Source of the DNA: Burkholderiaceae bacterium
Lineage (GTDB): Bacteria; Pseudomonadota; Gammaproteobacteria; Burkholderiales; Burkholderiaceae_E
NCBI GenBank assembly: GCA_027493945.1
Contig: JAOSJU010000001.1
Coordinates: 2,232,001-2,296,000 of the forward strand
Direction of reading: 5' to 3'
Length of the DNA stretch: 64,000 nt
Position 1 is the stretch's first letter; each line of letters begins with the position of its first letter. The translations under genes were made by a program, and so were the position numbers. The notes below the pieces were generated by a model. It had not been told where the DNA came from. It made no database searches and saw nothing but the letters and a program-made list of their open reading frames with translations. Positions 25,255-33,340 of the stretch are shown one piece after another.

Positions 25255-26505
25255 TCAATTTGCAATCGATGCAGCGACGGGCGCGGCGGCCGGCGGTGCA
25301 GCGACGATGCGGGTCAGGTCGTACTCGGCCGACAGCACGTCGGCGAGCGCCTGGCGAAGATGCGAAACAGCCTGTGCAGGCAACTGCGCGTCGCGCGCGA
25401 GATGTTCGCGATACATCCGCTCGTAGTGTTCGCCGGGCTTCACGCGCACCACGAGTTCGACTTTCCAGCCCCCGGCGCGGGGAGCCGTGAACGGCACTGC
25501 GAACTCGCGCGACTCGCCCGCGGGAATGCGCGTGTCCTCGATCTCGCGAGTGAGCTGCGTGTCGACCGTCCAGCCGATCACCTGGCGCCCGAGCGTCCGT
25601 GTCGAACCGTCGGGATCGCGACGCAGGAACTCGAGCTCGACCTTCGGCACCATGTACGTCGGAAAGTGGTGGCCCGCGCCGACGTTGCGCACCCGGGCGC
25701 GCGCTTCGTAGCGGCCCTCGCCCGGCGCAACCACTTCGAGGCCGAGGTCGAGCGCGCTGCGCGTGGTGTCCGGGTCGTGAATGCCGCGCCACGAATGCTG
25801 TCGCTCCGGCATGTGGCACGACTGGCAGGTACGGTTCGGTGCCATCGGGCTCGCGGCCCACTGGTTCCAGGTGTCCTCGAAGAGCTTGCCCTCGACGCGC
25901 GGGCCGTCCGGCGGGAACTGGTGGCAATGCGCGCAGAAGCTGCTGTCCTGGAATGCCGCCGACGCGGTGAAGCCGCCGTGCGCGGTACCGCTTTGCACAT
26001 CCGGCCGGGCCGGTGGGCCGAAGCGCCGGTGGTCGCGCACATGGCAGGCCGCGCAGACCAGGCCCTGATGACCGAGATCCGCTTCGACGTAGCCGGGTGG
26101 CGGCAACAGCGGCGCAGCCTGCCATTCGTGCTCGATCGCAAGAAGCGCTTTCTGTTCGGCCAATGGGGCGTGGCAGCGAAAGCATCGATTCGCCTGCGCC
26201 TGGTCCATGAGCCTGAGCTGCCAGAGCAGGCCCGGACCGACGCTGCGGCTGTGCAGGCTGCTGCGCCACGCTTCGTATTGCTGCTCGTGACACTGGCCGC
26301 AGGCCCGGGGCGACAGCGACGCTTCGAGGGCCGAAAAGCCGGCGGGCGGAGGCCCCTGTGGAGGAAGGGGCTCCGCCCAGTGCCGGTCGAGGAAGAGCTC
26401 GACCGGTGGCGGCGCCGCTGGCCGCTGGTCACAGCCGGCCGACAGCGCGGCTGCGACGAGCAACAGCGACAGCGCGCCGCGCCGCACGCGGGCCGGGCGC
26501 CTCAC
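25255..26505 (-). CDS. pentaheme c-type cytochrome lipoprotein (ExtKL-like)
   Basis: A 416-residue lipoprotein from a GTG start at 26505, with lipobox LSAGC at Cys25. Five CxxCH motifs are visible: ACGQCHEQ, CFRCHAPL, CAACHVRD, FCAHCHQF and CQSCHMPE. The C-terminal third has no haem and looks like a beta-rich domain (GAGHHFPTYMVPKVELEFLR). Five haems plus lipid anchor plus this soluble domain match the multiheme lipoprotein of Geobacter extHIJKL. A role in electron transfer across the outer membrane with the porin is inferred. It follows the rhodanese gene by 19 bp. Confidence 0.82.
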   Translation of the reverse strand: MRRPARVRRGALSLLLVAAALSAGCDQRPAAPPPVELFLDRHWAEPLPPQGPPPAGFSALEASLSPRACGQCHEQQYEAWRSSLHSRSVGPGLLWQLRLMDQAQANRCFRCHAPLAEQKALLAIEHEWQAAPLLPPPGYVEADLGHQGLVCAACHVRDHRRFGPPARPDVQSGTAHGGFTASAAFQDSSFCAHCHQFPPDGPRVEGKLFEDTWNQWAASPMAPNRTCQSCHMPERQHSWRGIHDPDTTRSALDLGLEVVAPGEGRYEARARVRNVGAGHHFPTYMVPKVELEFLRRDPDGSTRTLGRQVIGWTVDTQLTREIEDTRIPAGESREFAVPFTAPRAGGWKVELVVRVKPGEHYERMYREHLARDAQLPAQAVSHLRQALADVLSAEYDLTRIVAAPPAAAPVAASIAN

Positions 26506-26524
26506 TGCGACCGGCCGGCGCGCG

Positions 26525-28015
26525 TCAGCCGCCGCAAGGGTTCGTCGGGCTGCCCGACCCGCCCGGGCGCCCGGCGACCGGCGACTCGCCCGTCTTGTAG
26601 GCCGAGTCGGCTCGCACGATCGCATCGGCCGACCGGGCATAGGCGTTGGTGATGGTGCGCGGTGCCACCAGCGAACTGTCGCTCGCTGCGCGGGAGAACG
26701 ACCGGACGTCGGTGCGCCATGGCGAGTCGGCCGGCAACAGGGAGGTGCCGTTGCGATCCTTGATGTACGAGAGAGAGTTCCATTCGACCATGGCGCCGTC
26801 GTAGAAGCGCGTCGGCAGGCCGAGAACCGCGGCGGTGGCAACGCCGGTGATCATCGCGCGGAAGGTGGTCTCGCAATAGGTGTAGATCGTATCACCGGGC
26901 TGGTAGGCGCTGCCCTGGCCGACGAGCCGGTAGCTTCCGTCGATGAATCCGTAGCCGTTCGCGTCCGTCTCGCCGTTGAGGTAGGCCTTCAGCACGGCCT
27001 TCGGCTTCCAGCTGTTCCCCTTCGTGCTGTCGAGCAGGTTGGTGTAGTTCAGCTGCAGCGAACCCCACGGATGCCCCTGGCGCGAGCCGCTGTTCTGGAA
27101 CTTCGACATGTAGTTGAACGACACGTTCGCTGAGCAATACGGCACGCCTGTGGTGAGCGAGGTGCAATTCGCGTCCTTGACGTCGCCGCCTTCGAGGAAC
27201 TCGCCGGCGCTGAACTGACCGGCATCGCGCGCGTCCCAGATGAAGACGCCATCGGCACGCTGGTTCAGGTCGCTGGCCGGCAGGATCTTCAGCATGTCGG
27301 CGAAGGTGGCCTGCAGCTGGGTGTTGTCCACCGGCAGCTGCTTCACCGAGATCGTGCCGCTGTTTGGCGCGGTGCCCGCGGCCGCCCGGAAGTAGCTGGC
27401 GGCGGGCAGCAGCGCGCCGCCGGTGCCGTTCCACTGGTTGCTGCCGTTGAGCAGTGCCAGGTTCGCCTTGTCGACACCCCCAGTAGCGCAGCGTGTACCA
27501 GCAGCGGCCCTGGGTCATCACGTTGCTCGGGCTCGATGCGCCCTGGGCACAGACGATCATGTCGTTGCGCGGGTCGATGTTGTATTTCTTCAGCAATGCA
27601 TCCACGCCCGGTCCGTCGAGCACCATCTGGATCGTCTCGATCACGCCGTTGTTGCGTACCGGGTCCAACCCCCCTCGAGGTAGGTGAACACGTTCTTGCC
27701 GTCGGACTTCAGGTACTCGTAGCCGGCCGGGCCCGCCGTGACCTGCAGGATCACCAGCTTGCCGGTGAGGCCCGCCGGCCGATTCGCGGGCCAGTCGTCG
27801 ATCCAGCGCTTCAGCGTCGCGCCCGAGATCACGCCATTGACGTTGTCGTCGTAGCTGTCGGCGGACTCCTGCGCAATCTGCGCCGGCGAGTTGACCGTCA
27901 GCTTGGTCGCCACGGCGCTCGTGTCCTCGCCACCACCGCCACCGCATCCCTGCAGGCCCAGCACGAGGCCCAGCACGGCCGCCCCGCCCAGCTTCGTCAT
28001 CGTTCGCGTCCTCAT
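26525..28015 (-). pseudogene. extH: rhodanese-like lipoprotein, ExtH-like, two frameshifts
   Basis: A lipoprotein of about 495 residues beginning at 28015 after a GAGGAGG Shine-Dalgarno sequence, with lipobox LQGC at Cys24 followed by a Gly run. Rhodanese features include DNVNGVISGATLKRWIDDWP and, late, an active-site-like Cys in TYCETTFRAMITGVATAAVL. Two homopolymer indels break it: a missing G in the G-run at about 27668 and an extra G at about 27477. With both corrected the protein is continuous. ExtH heads the ext operon of Geobacter and is a rhodanese family lipoprotein. Sulfane or selenane handling at the outer membrane is inferred. Confidence 0.78.
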
Positions 28016-28070
28016 CCGGAGTCCCTCCTCGTAGTTCGTCCGTCGGCCGTCCGCCCCCGGGGCCGATCGA

Positions 28071-28268
28071 TCAGCCATCTGCCGGCGCCTTGAGCACGAC
28101 CGGCATGAATCCTTCTTCCAGCGCATCGAGCAGCGCTGCGCAATCGCCCGAGGGCGCGAGCTCGAACTCGCGCACCTGCGCCCCGGCATCGCGCAGGGCG
28201 GCGGCGAGACCGTCGACCGCGGGCACGCCCGCCGGCCTGACCAGAAGCACCCGTTTCGCCGCGTTCAT
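28071..28268 (-). CDS. small protein of the DsrE/TusA gene block
   Basis: A 65-residue protein with a Rossmann-like opening (KRVLLVRPAGVPAVDGLAAA) and a single Cys in SGDCAALLDALEEG. No family can be named by eye. It overlaps the preceding DsrE-like gene by 4 bp and precedes the rhodanese lipoprotein by 55 bp. Size and location suggest a sulfur-relay helper of the DsrE/F/H or TusBCD type, but this is inference. Confidence 0.5.
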   Translation of the reverse strand: MNAAKRVLLVRPAGVPAVDGLAAALRDAGAQVREFELAPSGDCAALLDALEEGFMPVVLKAPADG

Positions 28269-28522
28269 ACCCAGTACACCACGTCGCTGTCGAGAATCCG
28301 CGCGGCGAGCTGCGCCACGCGGTCGGCCTCGTTCAGGGCGGCGACGGGCACGTCGGCGAAGTCGAGTGCCTGCATCTGTTCGTCGATCGCAGGGCCGATC
28401 GGCATCGCGCCCCAGACGGCCACTTCGATGCGGTCGTCCAGCAGCGTGAGGCCGGCAGCCATTCGCATGGCCTCGCCCTTGTTGTGGGCCGCGACCATCA
28501 GGATGCGTTTCGGATCCGTCAT
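28265..28522 (-). CDS. DsrE-like small protein
   Basis: An 85-residue protein. KRILMVAAHNKGEAMRMAAG followed by RIEVAVWGAMPIGPAIDE resembles the alpha/beta core of DsrE/DsrF proteins, which carry sulfur as persulfides or help such carriers. It has no cysteine, so it would be a non-catalytic partner. It starts 10 bp after the Cys-containing DsrE-like gene and overlaps the next ORF by 4 bp. Confidence 0.6.
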   Translation of the reverse strand: MTDPKRILMVAAHNKGEAMRMAAGLTLLDDRIEVAVWGAMPIGPAIDEQMQALDFADVPVAALNEADRVAQLAARILDSDVVYWV

Positions 28523-28532
28523 GAGCCGCCCT

Positions 28533-28844
28533 TCAGAGAACCAGCACCTGGTCGCAGACGTGCGCGAGCTGCGCGTTCTGATACTGCCCACCGAACACGA
28601 CGGGGCCCGCGAGCCCTTCGCGTCCGAAGCGCCCCGCCGCGTGGAGCTCGACGCTGTGCTCGCAGACCGTGACCGTGTCCGGGTGTGCGCGCGCGCGTCC
28701 CAGGAACCCGGCGTCGGCAAGCAGGTTCACGCCGGTGTCGGTGAGGAAGCACTGCACCTGCCAGCCGCGCGCGAATGCGGCGTCGAGCAGCCCGCTCGCG
28801 TGCGCCGCAAACGCCTCGTCGGTAATCACGATTCCGAGCCGCAT
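28533..28844 (-). CDS. DsrE-family protein with candidate catalytic Cys
   Basis: A 103-residue cytoplasmic protein with the DsrE-like fold: MRLGIVITDEAFAAHASGLL, WQVQCFLTDTGVNLLAD and DTVTVCEHSVELHAAG. The cysteine in VTVCEHS lies where DsrE-like sulfurtransferases carry the persulfide. It follows the TusA-like gene by 3 bp, and TusA to DsrE transfer is known from sulfur oxidisers. It may accept sulfur or selenium from TusA. Confidence 0.7.
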   Translation of the reverse strand: MRLGIVITDEAFAAHASGLLDAAFARGWQVQCFLTDTGVNLLADAGFLGRARAHPDTVTVCEHSVELHAAGRFGREGLAGPVVFGGQYQNAQLAHVCDQVLVL

Positions 28845-28847
28845 CGA

Positions 28848-29099
28848 TCAGGCCTTGCGGATCTTCCACGCGAACGAACCGCCTTCTTCGCGGCGCTCGA
28901 ACAGCTCGTCGCCGTCGGTCTCGCACATCGCCATGATCGACTCGCCCGACGATGGGTTGTCGAACAGCACCGTGAGGACGTCGCCGCTCGCCATCTTCTG
29001 CAGGGCCTTCTTCGTGTACATCTGCGGGTGCGGACAGGTGTAGCCGCAGACGTCGAGCTTCCACTCATGCTCGCCGACCCGGTCGAAAGTCATTGCCAT
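28848..29099 (-). CDS. TusA-family sulfur carrier
   Basis: An 83-residue protein with the TusA motif in LDVCGYTCPHPQMYTKKALQ, where the second Cys (C-P-x-P-like CPHP) is the persulfide carrier. The remainder (GDVLTVLFDNPSSGESIMAM) matches the two-layer TusA fold. It lies between the YeeE/YedE gene and the DsrE block, so it probably receives sulfane sulfur or selenium moved by the channel. An AGGGAG sequence precedes the ATG at a usable distance. Confidence 0.88.
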   Translation of the reverse strand: MAMTFDRVGEHEWKLDVCGYTCPHPQMYTKKALQKMASGDVLTVLFDNPSSGESIMAMCETDGDELFERREEGGSFAWKIRKA

Positions 29100-29135
29100 C
29101 GCCGATCTCCCTTTTCGTTCAGCAGCCGCGCGGCG

Positions 29136-30557
29136 TCAGAGCGCCGACGCCTCGTTGCGGGCCGCGCTCCATTCCATCCACCAGGTAAACGCCTTGACCC
29201 CGACCCAGGCGCCGGCGGCCATGCCGAGCAGGAACACCCAGCCGCTCGGGTCGCCGTTGGTGACCGTGGCGAAGAAGGCGCCGATGTTGCAGCCCATGCC
29301 GATCCGCGCGCCGATACCCATCAGCGTGCCGCCGACCAGCGCGAAGATCGCCGACTCGAGGTTCGGGAATTTCCACTTGAATTCGCGCCGCGCGAGCGCC
29401 ATGGCCGCGGCCCCCAGGATGATGCCGATCGACATGAACCCGGGCGCGTTCAGAAGCGGATTGGGCAAGCCGTTGTCGAGGCCGAAGTAGATGTTGTCCG
29501 TGCCCATCAGGCCGAGCTCGTTCAGCAGCCAGCCGCCCCATTGCGCTTCCTGCGTGGTGATGTACCAATAGCCGGGGTCGAACACCGTTTCCTGAATCGA
29601 CAGGCCGTTGGTGTAGCCCATCGCCGCGAGCAGCTCGCCAAAGTTGAAGATGCCGTAGTGGTTGCGCAGCGCGCCGGTGACCCACATGTGAAGGCCGGCG
29701 AGCACGCCCAGCCCGATGCCCGCGATCGCGGTGTTCTTCGACGAGGTGAACATCGACCAGAGGCCGGCCAGTTCGTCGGCGAACGACGGCGCGGTTCTTT
29801 TCGCGCGTCGCATGTAGCCCTTGCGGTAGTAGCGCAGGTAGAGCGCGAGCAGAATCACGGTCACCGGGATGAACGCGGTCAACAGCATGTTGGCCAGCAG
29901 GATGCCGGCCGGCGTGCCCCCGACGCCCAGCGCGTCGGCGGTGGTCGTGCCCTTCAGGTCCCAGATGTGGCCCGCGGTGAAGAGGTCGAACCAGCCGCGG
30001 GTCACGCTCAGTTCCGCCGGCATGTCCTTCGCGGCGGCCGACGCCACCCACGAAGACGGCACCAGCGCGTCCCACCACCCGCTCGCGCTCACCACGATCG
30101 CCTGCGAGAACGAGATCGCGACGATCACGAGCATCGCGTTCATGTTGCCTTCGCCGGCCTTGTACAGCGACCCGGACGCGCAACCCCCGGTGAAGACGAT
30201 CCCGAAGCCGAAGATCGCGCCGCCGACAAGCACGTGCCAGCCGAGCACGTTCGGATGGAAGGTGCTGAACCCGCTGAGCGTCACGATCGCCGCGACCGTC
30301 GCGTACAGCGCGACCGCGATCATCATTCCGACGGCCATCCGCGGCACGCCGACCGCGAACAGGTCGCGCACCGCCGAGGCCATGCAGAAGCGCCCGTACT
30401 GGAGCAGCGCCCCGTAGGCGAGGCCGAACCACGCGTAAACGAGCAGGTAGACGAAGCGCGTGTCGACCGACAATGCCCACACCGAGCCGAGCACCACCAG
30501 CGCCACCACCCCGAGCGCCCGCCGATTCGCGCTGCGGCGGACCGCCTCCGTCTGCAT
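29136..30557 (-). CDS. YeeE/YedE-family membrane transporter
   Basis: A 473-residue polytopic membrane protein with two YeeE/YedE halves. Conserved cysteines stand in QYGRFCMASAVRDLF, FTGGCASGSLYKAGEG and GIGARIGMGCNIGAFF, the positions that relay thiosulfate in characterised YeeE. Start at 30557 with GGAG upstream. YeeE takes up thiosulfate, and the related YedE is linked with selenium metabolism. It is flanked on both sides by TusA-like genes, the usual partners of this family, and belongs to the sigma-54-controlled cluster. Confidence 0.9.
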   Translation of the reverse strand: MQTEAVRRSANRRALGVVALVVLGSVWALSVDTRFVYLLVYAWFGLAYGALLQYGRFCMASAVRDLFAVGVPRMAVGMMIAVALYATVAAIVTLSGFSTFHPNVLGWHVLVGGAIFGFGIVFTGGCASGSLYKAGEGNMNAMLVIVAISFSQAIVVSASGWWDALVPSSWVASAAAKDMPAELSVTRGWFDLFTAGHIWDLKGTTTADALGVGGTPAGILLANMLLTAFIPVTVILLALYLRYYRKGYMRRAKRTAPSFADELAGLWSMFTSSKNTAIAGIGLGVLAGLHMWVTGALRNHYGIFNFGELLAAMGYTNGLSIQETVFDPGYWYITTQEAQWGGWLLNELGLMGTDNIYFGLDNGLPNPLLNAPGFMSIGIILGAAAMALARREFKWKFPNLESAIFALVGGTLMGIGARIGMGCNIGAFFATVTNGDPSGWVFLLGMAAGAWVGVKAFTWWMEWSAARNEASAL

Positions 30558-30606
30558 GTTCACTCCGCCCTCTCCCAGTGCATGTGCATGCCGCGCCCGT
30601 CCGCGC

Positions 30607-30924
30607 TCAGGTGCCACGGCGCAGGTAGATGCGCCAGTGCCCGGTCTCGCGAACAGTCGCCCGGTGCTCGCAGTCGAGCTTCATCGCAAGCGCCGGAAAG
30701 CCCTCGGCGGCCGCCGCGTTGTCAGTGAGCACCTCGATGACCTCCCCCACACCACTCTCGTCGACGACCTTCACCGTCAGCAGTTGCGGGCGCGGGCACA
30801 TCTCGCCCAGACAGTCGATCGACCGCGCGACGGCCACGACGCCCCGGCCCGGCAGTTCGACCATCCGCAACACGGAAACCGGGGGACTGCGCCGCCTCCA
30901 CAGGAGGCGGTCAAACCAGCCCAT
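30607..30924 (-). CDS. TusA-family protein with N-terminal extension
   Basis: A 105-residue protein. Residues about 30-100 are a TusA domain with the carrier motif in SIDCLGEMCPRPQLLTVKVV. The first about 30 residues (WFDRLLWRRRSPPVS) are basic and amphipathic and not part of the fold; they may bind the membrane. It is the first gene after the sigma-54 promoter candidate and precedes the YeeE/YedE gene by 49 bp. It would deliver or receive sulfane sulfur or selenium at the channel. Confidence 0.82.
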   Translation of the reverse strand: MGWFDRLLWRRRSPPVSVLRMVELPGRGVVAVARSIDCLGEMCPRPQLLTVKVVDESGVGEVIEVLTDNAAAAEGFPALAMKLDCEHRATVRETGHWRIYLRRGT

Positions 30925-30965
30925 GGCTCATCCCTTCGCTTTCCGCAATTCGACGAAAGTCAACA

Positions 30966-30981
30966 AGCAGGCAACGTGCCA
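30966..30981 (-). promoter_or_regulatory. sigma-54 promoter candidate
   Basis: On the minus strand TGGCACG-N4-CTGCT matches the -24/-12 consensus TGGCACG-N4-TTGCW with one change. It points at the TusA-YeeE-ext cluster, with the first gene starting about 40 bp downstream. A CTTGCCG / CGGCAAG inverted repeat at 31010-31016 and 31034-31040 lies at a distance suited to an enhancer-binding activator. The cluster ends with a sigma-54 activator gene, which supports autoregulation. Confidence 0.7.
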
Positions 30982-31109
30982 GCATGGAAACCCCCTTGAG
31001 AAACAATCGCTTGCCGAAGAGTGCCCGGTCGGGCGGCAAGTGAAAAATGCAATCCGCCACCGACGGCGGTGAATTACGCAACGGCTGGCGGCAGCGCCCG
31101 GCGCCGGCG

Positions 31110-31400
31110 TCAGCCGAAGCCTGCCGCCTTCTGGTGACGCACCGCCAGTACATCGACACGGTCGGGCACGCGCCGGTGACGATAGAGGGCGACGTAGCCG
31201 CTTCTGCCATGGCCGATGACCAACTCGCGCAGCGCCGCGTCGACCGGCCGACCGATCTGCGGGTGGCGCTCGAGCACGGCCAGCGCGTCGAGAATCGCTT
31301 CCAGCGCCGCATCGGCGTCGCCGGATGGCGCCTCGCGCAGGAAGTCGACGATGCGCTCCAGATCGGCGAGCGCGCGAGCGCTCATCACGACCAGTGCCAT
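31110..31400 (-). CDS. ParE/RelE-family toxin
   Basis: A 96-residue protein taken from ATG at 31400. VVMSARALADLERIVDFLRE, VLERHPQIGRPVDAALRELV and SGYVALYRHRRVPDRVDVLAVRHQKAAGF are typical of ParE/RelE toxins. The long frame upstream is continuous with the antitoxin, so a fusion of 212 residues is read if no frameshift is assumed. As separate genes, the toxin starts about 25 bp after the antitoxin stop at 31427. ParE acts on gyrase and RelE on mRNA; which applies here is unknown. Confidence 0.75.
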   Translation of the reverse strand: MALVVMSARALADLERIVDFLREAPSGDADAALEAILDALAVLERHPQIGRPVDAALRELVIGHGRSGYVALYRHRRVPDRVDVLAVRHQKAAGFG

Positions 31401-31426
31401 GGGGGCAGTGCCGAATGAGCCCCGGA

Positions 31427-31748
31427 TCAGCCTCGCGGCTGCCGTGTACGCTTGCCGGGTTTCGCGGCCGCTTCGGACACCGGCGCAGGACGCTTCGTCC
31501 GGCGGCCGGCAAGGCTCGAAGCGCAGATACGCGGCGACCTCGTCCATGGCGAAGACGGGGCCGCCGGTGTCGATGTCTGCCGCGCTACCGCGCGCTTCGC
31601 CGATGAATGCCTGCCGCAGGTCGGCCAGCGTCACCTGCGCCTGCAAGGCCTCGACCATCCACGCGTGCGGCGTCTTGCCCGCCGCGGCAGCAAGCGGAGC
31701 AATCCGCGCCTTGAGATCGGCCGGAAGTTTCAGCGTGGTGGTGGACAT
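31427..31748 (-). pseudogene. ribbon-helix-helix antitoxin, apparent frameshift
   Basis: MSTTTLKLPADLKARIAPLA and KTPHAWMVEALQAQ form a CopG/MetJ-like DNA-binding domain, followed by a toxin-binding acidic stretch (VFAMDEVAAYLR). After AYLR the printed frame runs on into the toxin. Shifting by one base at about 31515 gives the usual basic antitoxin tail (AGRRTKRPAPVSEAAAKPGK) and a stop at 31427. I prefer the two-gene reading because the intervening residues of the fused frame look like noise. Confidence 0.65.
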
Positions 31749-31805
31749 GACGCACGAGACCGTCGCAACGAGGTGTCAATAAGGTAACACCCGAGTAGGC
31801 AGCGG

Positions 31806-32381
31806 TCAAAACGGTCGCACGCCGATCAGCGGGCCATGCAGGTACAGCGCGAACACGAACCAGGCGACCGCTCCGCCCACCACCGAAGTGAGGTCGTTGC
31901 CGAGTGCACCGGCGCCGCGCTTCGTGCCGGCCGCGCGGTCGCGCCGCCGCAGCGCCGCATAGGCGACGACCGACCAGGCGAGGAAGGCGCCGAAGAGCAC
32001 CACGTCGGCCAGCCGGCCGTTGGACAGCAGGTGCGCGAACGCCCACAGCTTCACGCCCGCGACCATCGGGTGCCCGACCAGCGCGCGGATGCGGCTGCGC
32101 GGCACGTAGGCGGCGACGATCAGCACGAACGACAGCAGCGTGAACAGCGACGCCGCATGGCGGCCCCAGGCCGGCGCTTGCCAGAGATCGACCGGCATCG
32201 CGCGGGCGAGCCCGAAACCCCAGACGATCAGCACGAGGCCGGCCAGCGACGCGAGCGAGTACAGGCCCTTCCAGGCGCCCTCGCCCATCGCAGCCACGCG
32301 CGCGTCGCGCCAGCCGCCTGCGACGATGCGCACCGAGTGGGTGCCGAGGAACAGGATCAAGCCGAGGATCAACATCGTCAT
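31806..32381 (-). CDS. NnrU-family membrane protein
   Basis: A 191-residue inner-membrane protein with five or six hydrophobic helices, starting MTMLILGLILFLGTHSVRIV. The conserved segments WKGLYSLASLAGLVLIVWGF, IRALVGHPMVAGVKLWAFAH and LLSNGRLADVVLFGAFLAWS are the NnrU signature. NnrU is linked to nitric-oxide and nitrite reduction in denitrifiers, and relatives occur widely without those genes. No denitrification gene is nearby. It ends 58 bp from the antitoxin gene. Confidence 0.88.
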   Translation of the reverse strand: MTMLILGLILFLGTHSVRIVAGGWRDARVAAMGEGAWKGLYSLASLAGLVLIVWGFGLARAMPVDLWQAPAWGRHAASLFTLLSFVLIVAAYVPRSRIRALVGHPMVAGVKLWAFAHLLSNGRLADVVLFGAFLAWSVVAYAALRRRDRAAGTKRGAGALGNDLTSVVGGAVAWFVFALYLHGPLIGVRPF

Positions 32382-32397
32382 CGCCCGATTCTCCGCG

Positions 32398-33333
32398 TCA
32401 GAGTGCGCGCGTGTACTCGCGCAGGAACGAGAGCGTCCGCTTCGGGGTGAACGAAGGGATCGTACATCCCGGCGACAGGATCAGGCGATCCCTGCCGGCC
32501 TGCGCGATCGCGTCGTCGATCTCCGCAGCCACCAGGGGCAGTGAGTGCTCCTGCACCCGGGTTTCGTCGATACCGCCCATCAGGCAACGATCGGTGAATG
32601 CGCGCAAGTCGCGCAACGACGGATTGCCCGACAGACGGTCCGAAACGCTGAGCACCTCATACGGATAGCCGTCGATGCGCGCGAGGTCGAGCCCGGTGCC
32701 GTGCACGTGCAGTACCCGCACCATGCCTTCGGCTGCACGCAGGACCTCGAGATCGTAGGGCCGCTGAAGCCGCGCGTGCACGTCGTCGCTCGCACCGCGC
32801 GGGAAGCCTTCGCGGATCGCGCCATTGATCGAGAAGAAGAAGCCGTCGGCGCCGCGCACCTTCGCGGCGCGCACGTAGCTGCACAGGGTTTCGGTGATCG
32901 CCGCCAGCGCCCGATGCGCCTCGCGCTCGTGGCGCACCAGGTTGGCCGCCTGGTCAAAGCCGACGTTGCGCATGATCTGCTGAAAGGGGTCGAAGCCGGT
33001 TTCCAGCAGCGGCGTCTCCGGGCCGAGTTCGGCACGCAGCCTCTCCGGGCAGCGCAGCTGCTCGGCGAAGCACGGTTCGTCCAGTCCGAGCGGCTGCCGG
33101 GCCAGCAGGCTCGCGGGTTCGTCGAGCGTGCGCACGCCGGCCGGCACGGGGTACCGATAGTCGTTCATCACCTTGACGAAGTCCCAGTCGTACGCGCGAA
33201 CGAAGTCGAGGTGCAGCCGGGCGACGCGCTCTCCGTCGAGGTGATCGGACAGGAAATGAACCCAGGCGGTGACCGGTGGACGATCGACGATCCGTCCCTG
33301 CACCGCCGCCAGGAAGCGCTCCCGCTTGTTCAT
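32398..33333 (-). CDS. uroporphyrinogen decarboxylase-fold protein (methyltransferase-like)
   Basis: A 311-residue TIM-barrel protein opening MNKRERFLAAVQGRIVDRPP, the usual start of the URO-D superfamily. VRVLHVHGTGLDLARIDGY and the C-terminal LILSPGCTIPSFTPKRTLSF show the subgroup that includes corrinoid methyltransferases such as MtaA and CmuA, rather than HemE. PGCTIP carries a candidate zinc Cys. No corrinoid protein is encoded nearby, so the substrate is unknown. The gene lies 7 bp after the Bug-receptor gene and may be co-transcribed with it. Confidence 0.75.
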   Translation of the reverse strand: MNKRERFLAAVQGRIVDRPPVTAWVHFLSDHLDGERVARLHLDFVRAYDWDFVKVMNDYRYPVPAGVRTLDEPASLLARQPLGLDEPCFAEQLRCPERLRAELGPETPLLETGFDPFQQIMRNVGFDQAANLVRHEREAHRALAAITETLCSYVRAAKVRGADGFFFSINGAIREGFPRGASDDVHARLQRPYDLEVLRAAEGMVRVLHVHGTGLDLARIDGYPYEVLSVSDRLSGNPSLRDLRAFTDRCLMGGIDETRVQEHSLPLVAAEIDDAIAQAGRDRLILSPGCTIPSFTPKRTLSFLREYTRAL

Positions 33334-33340
33334 CGCGCGG

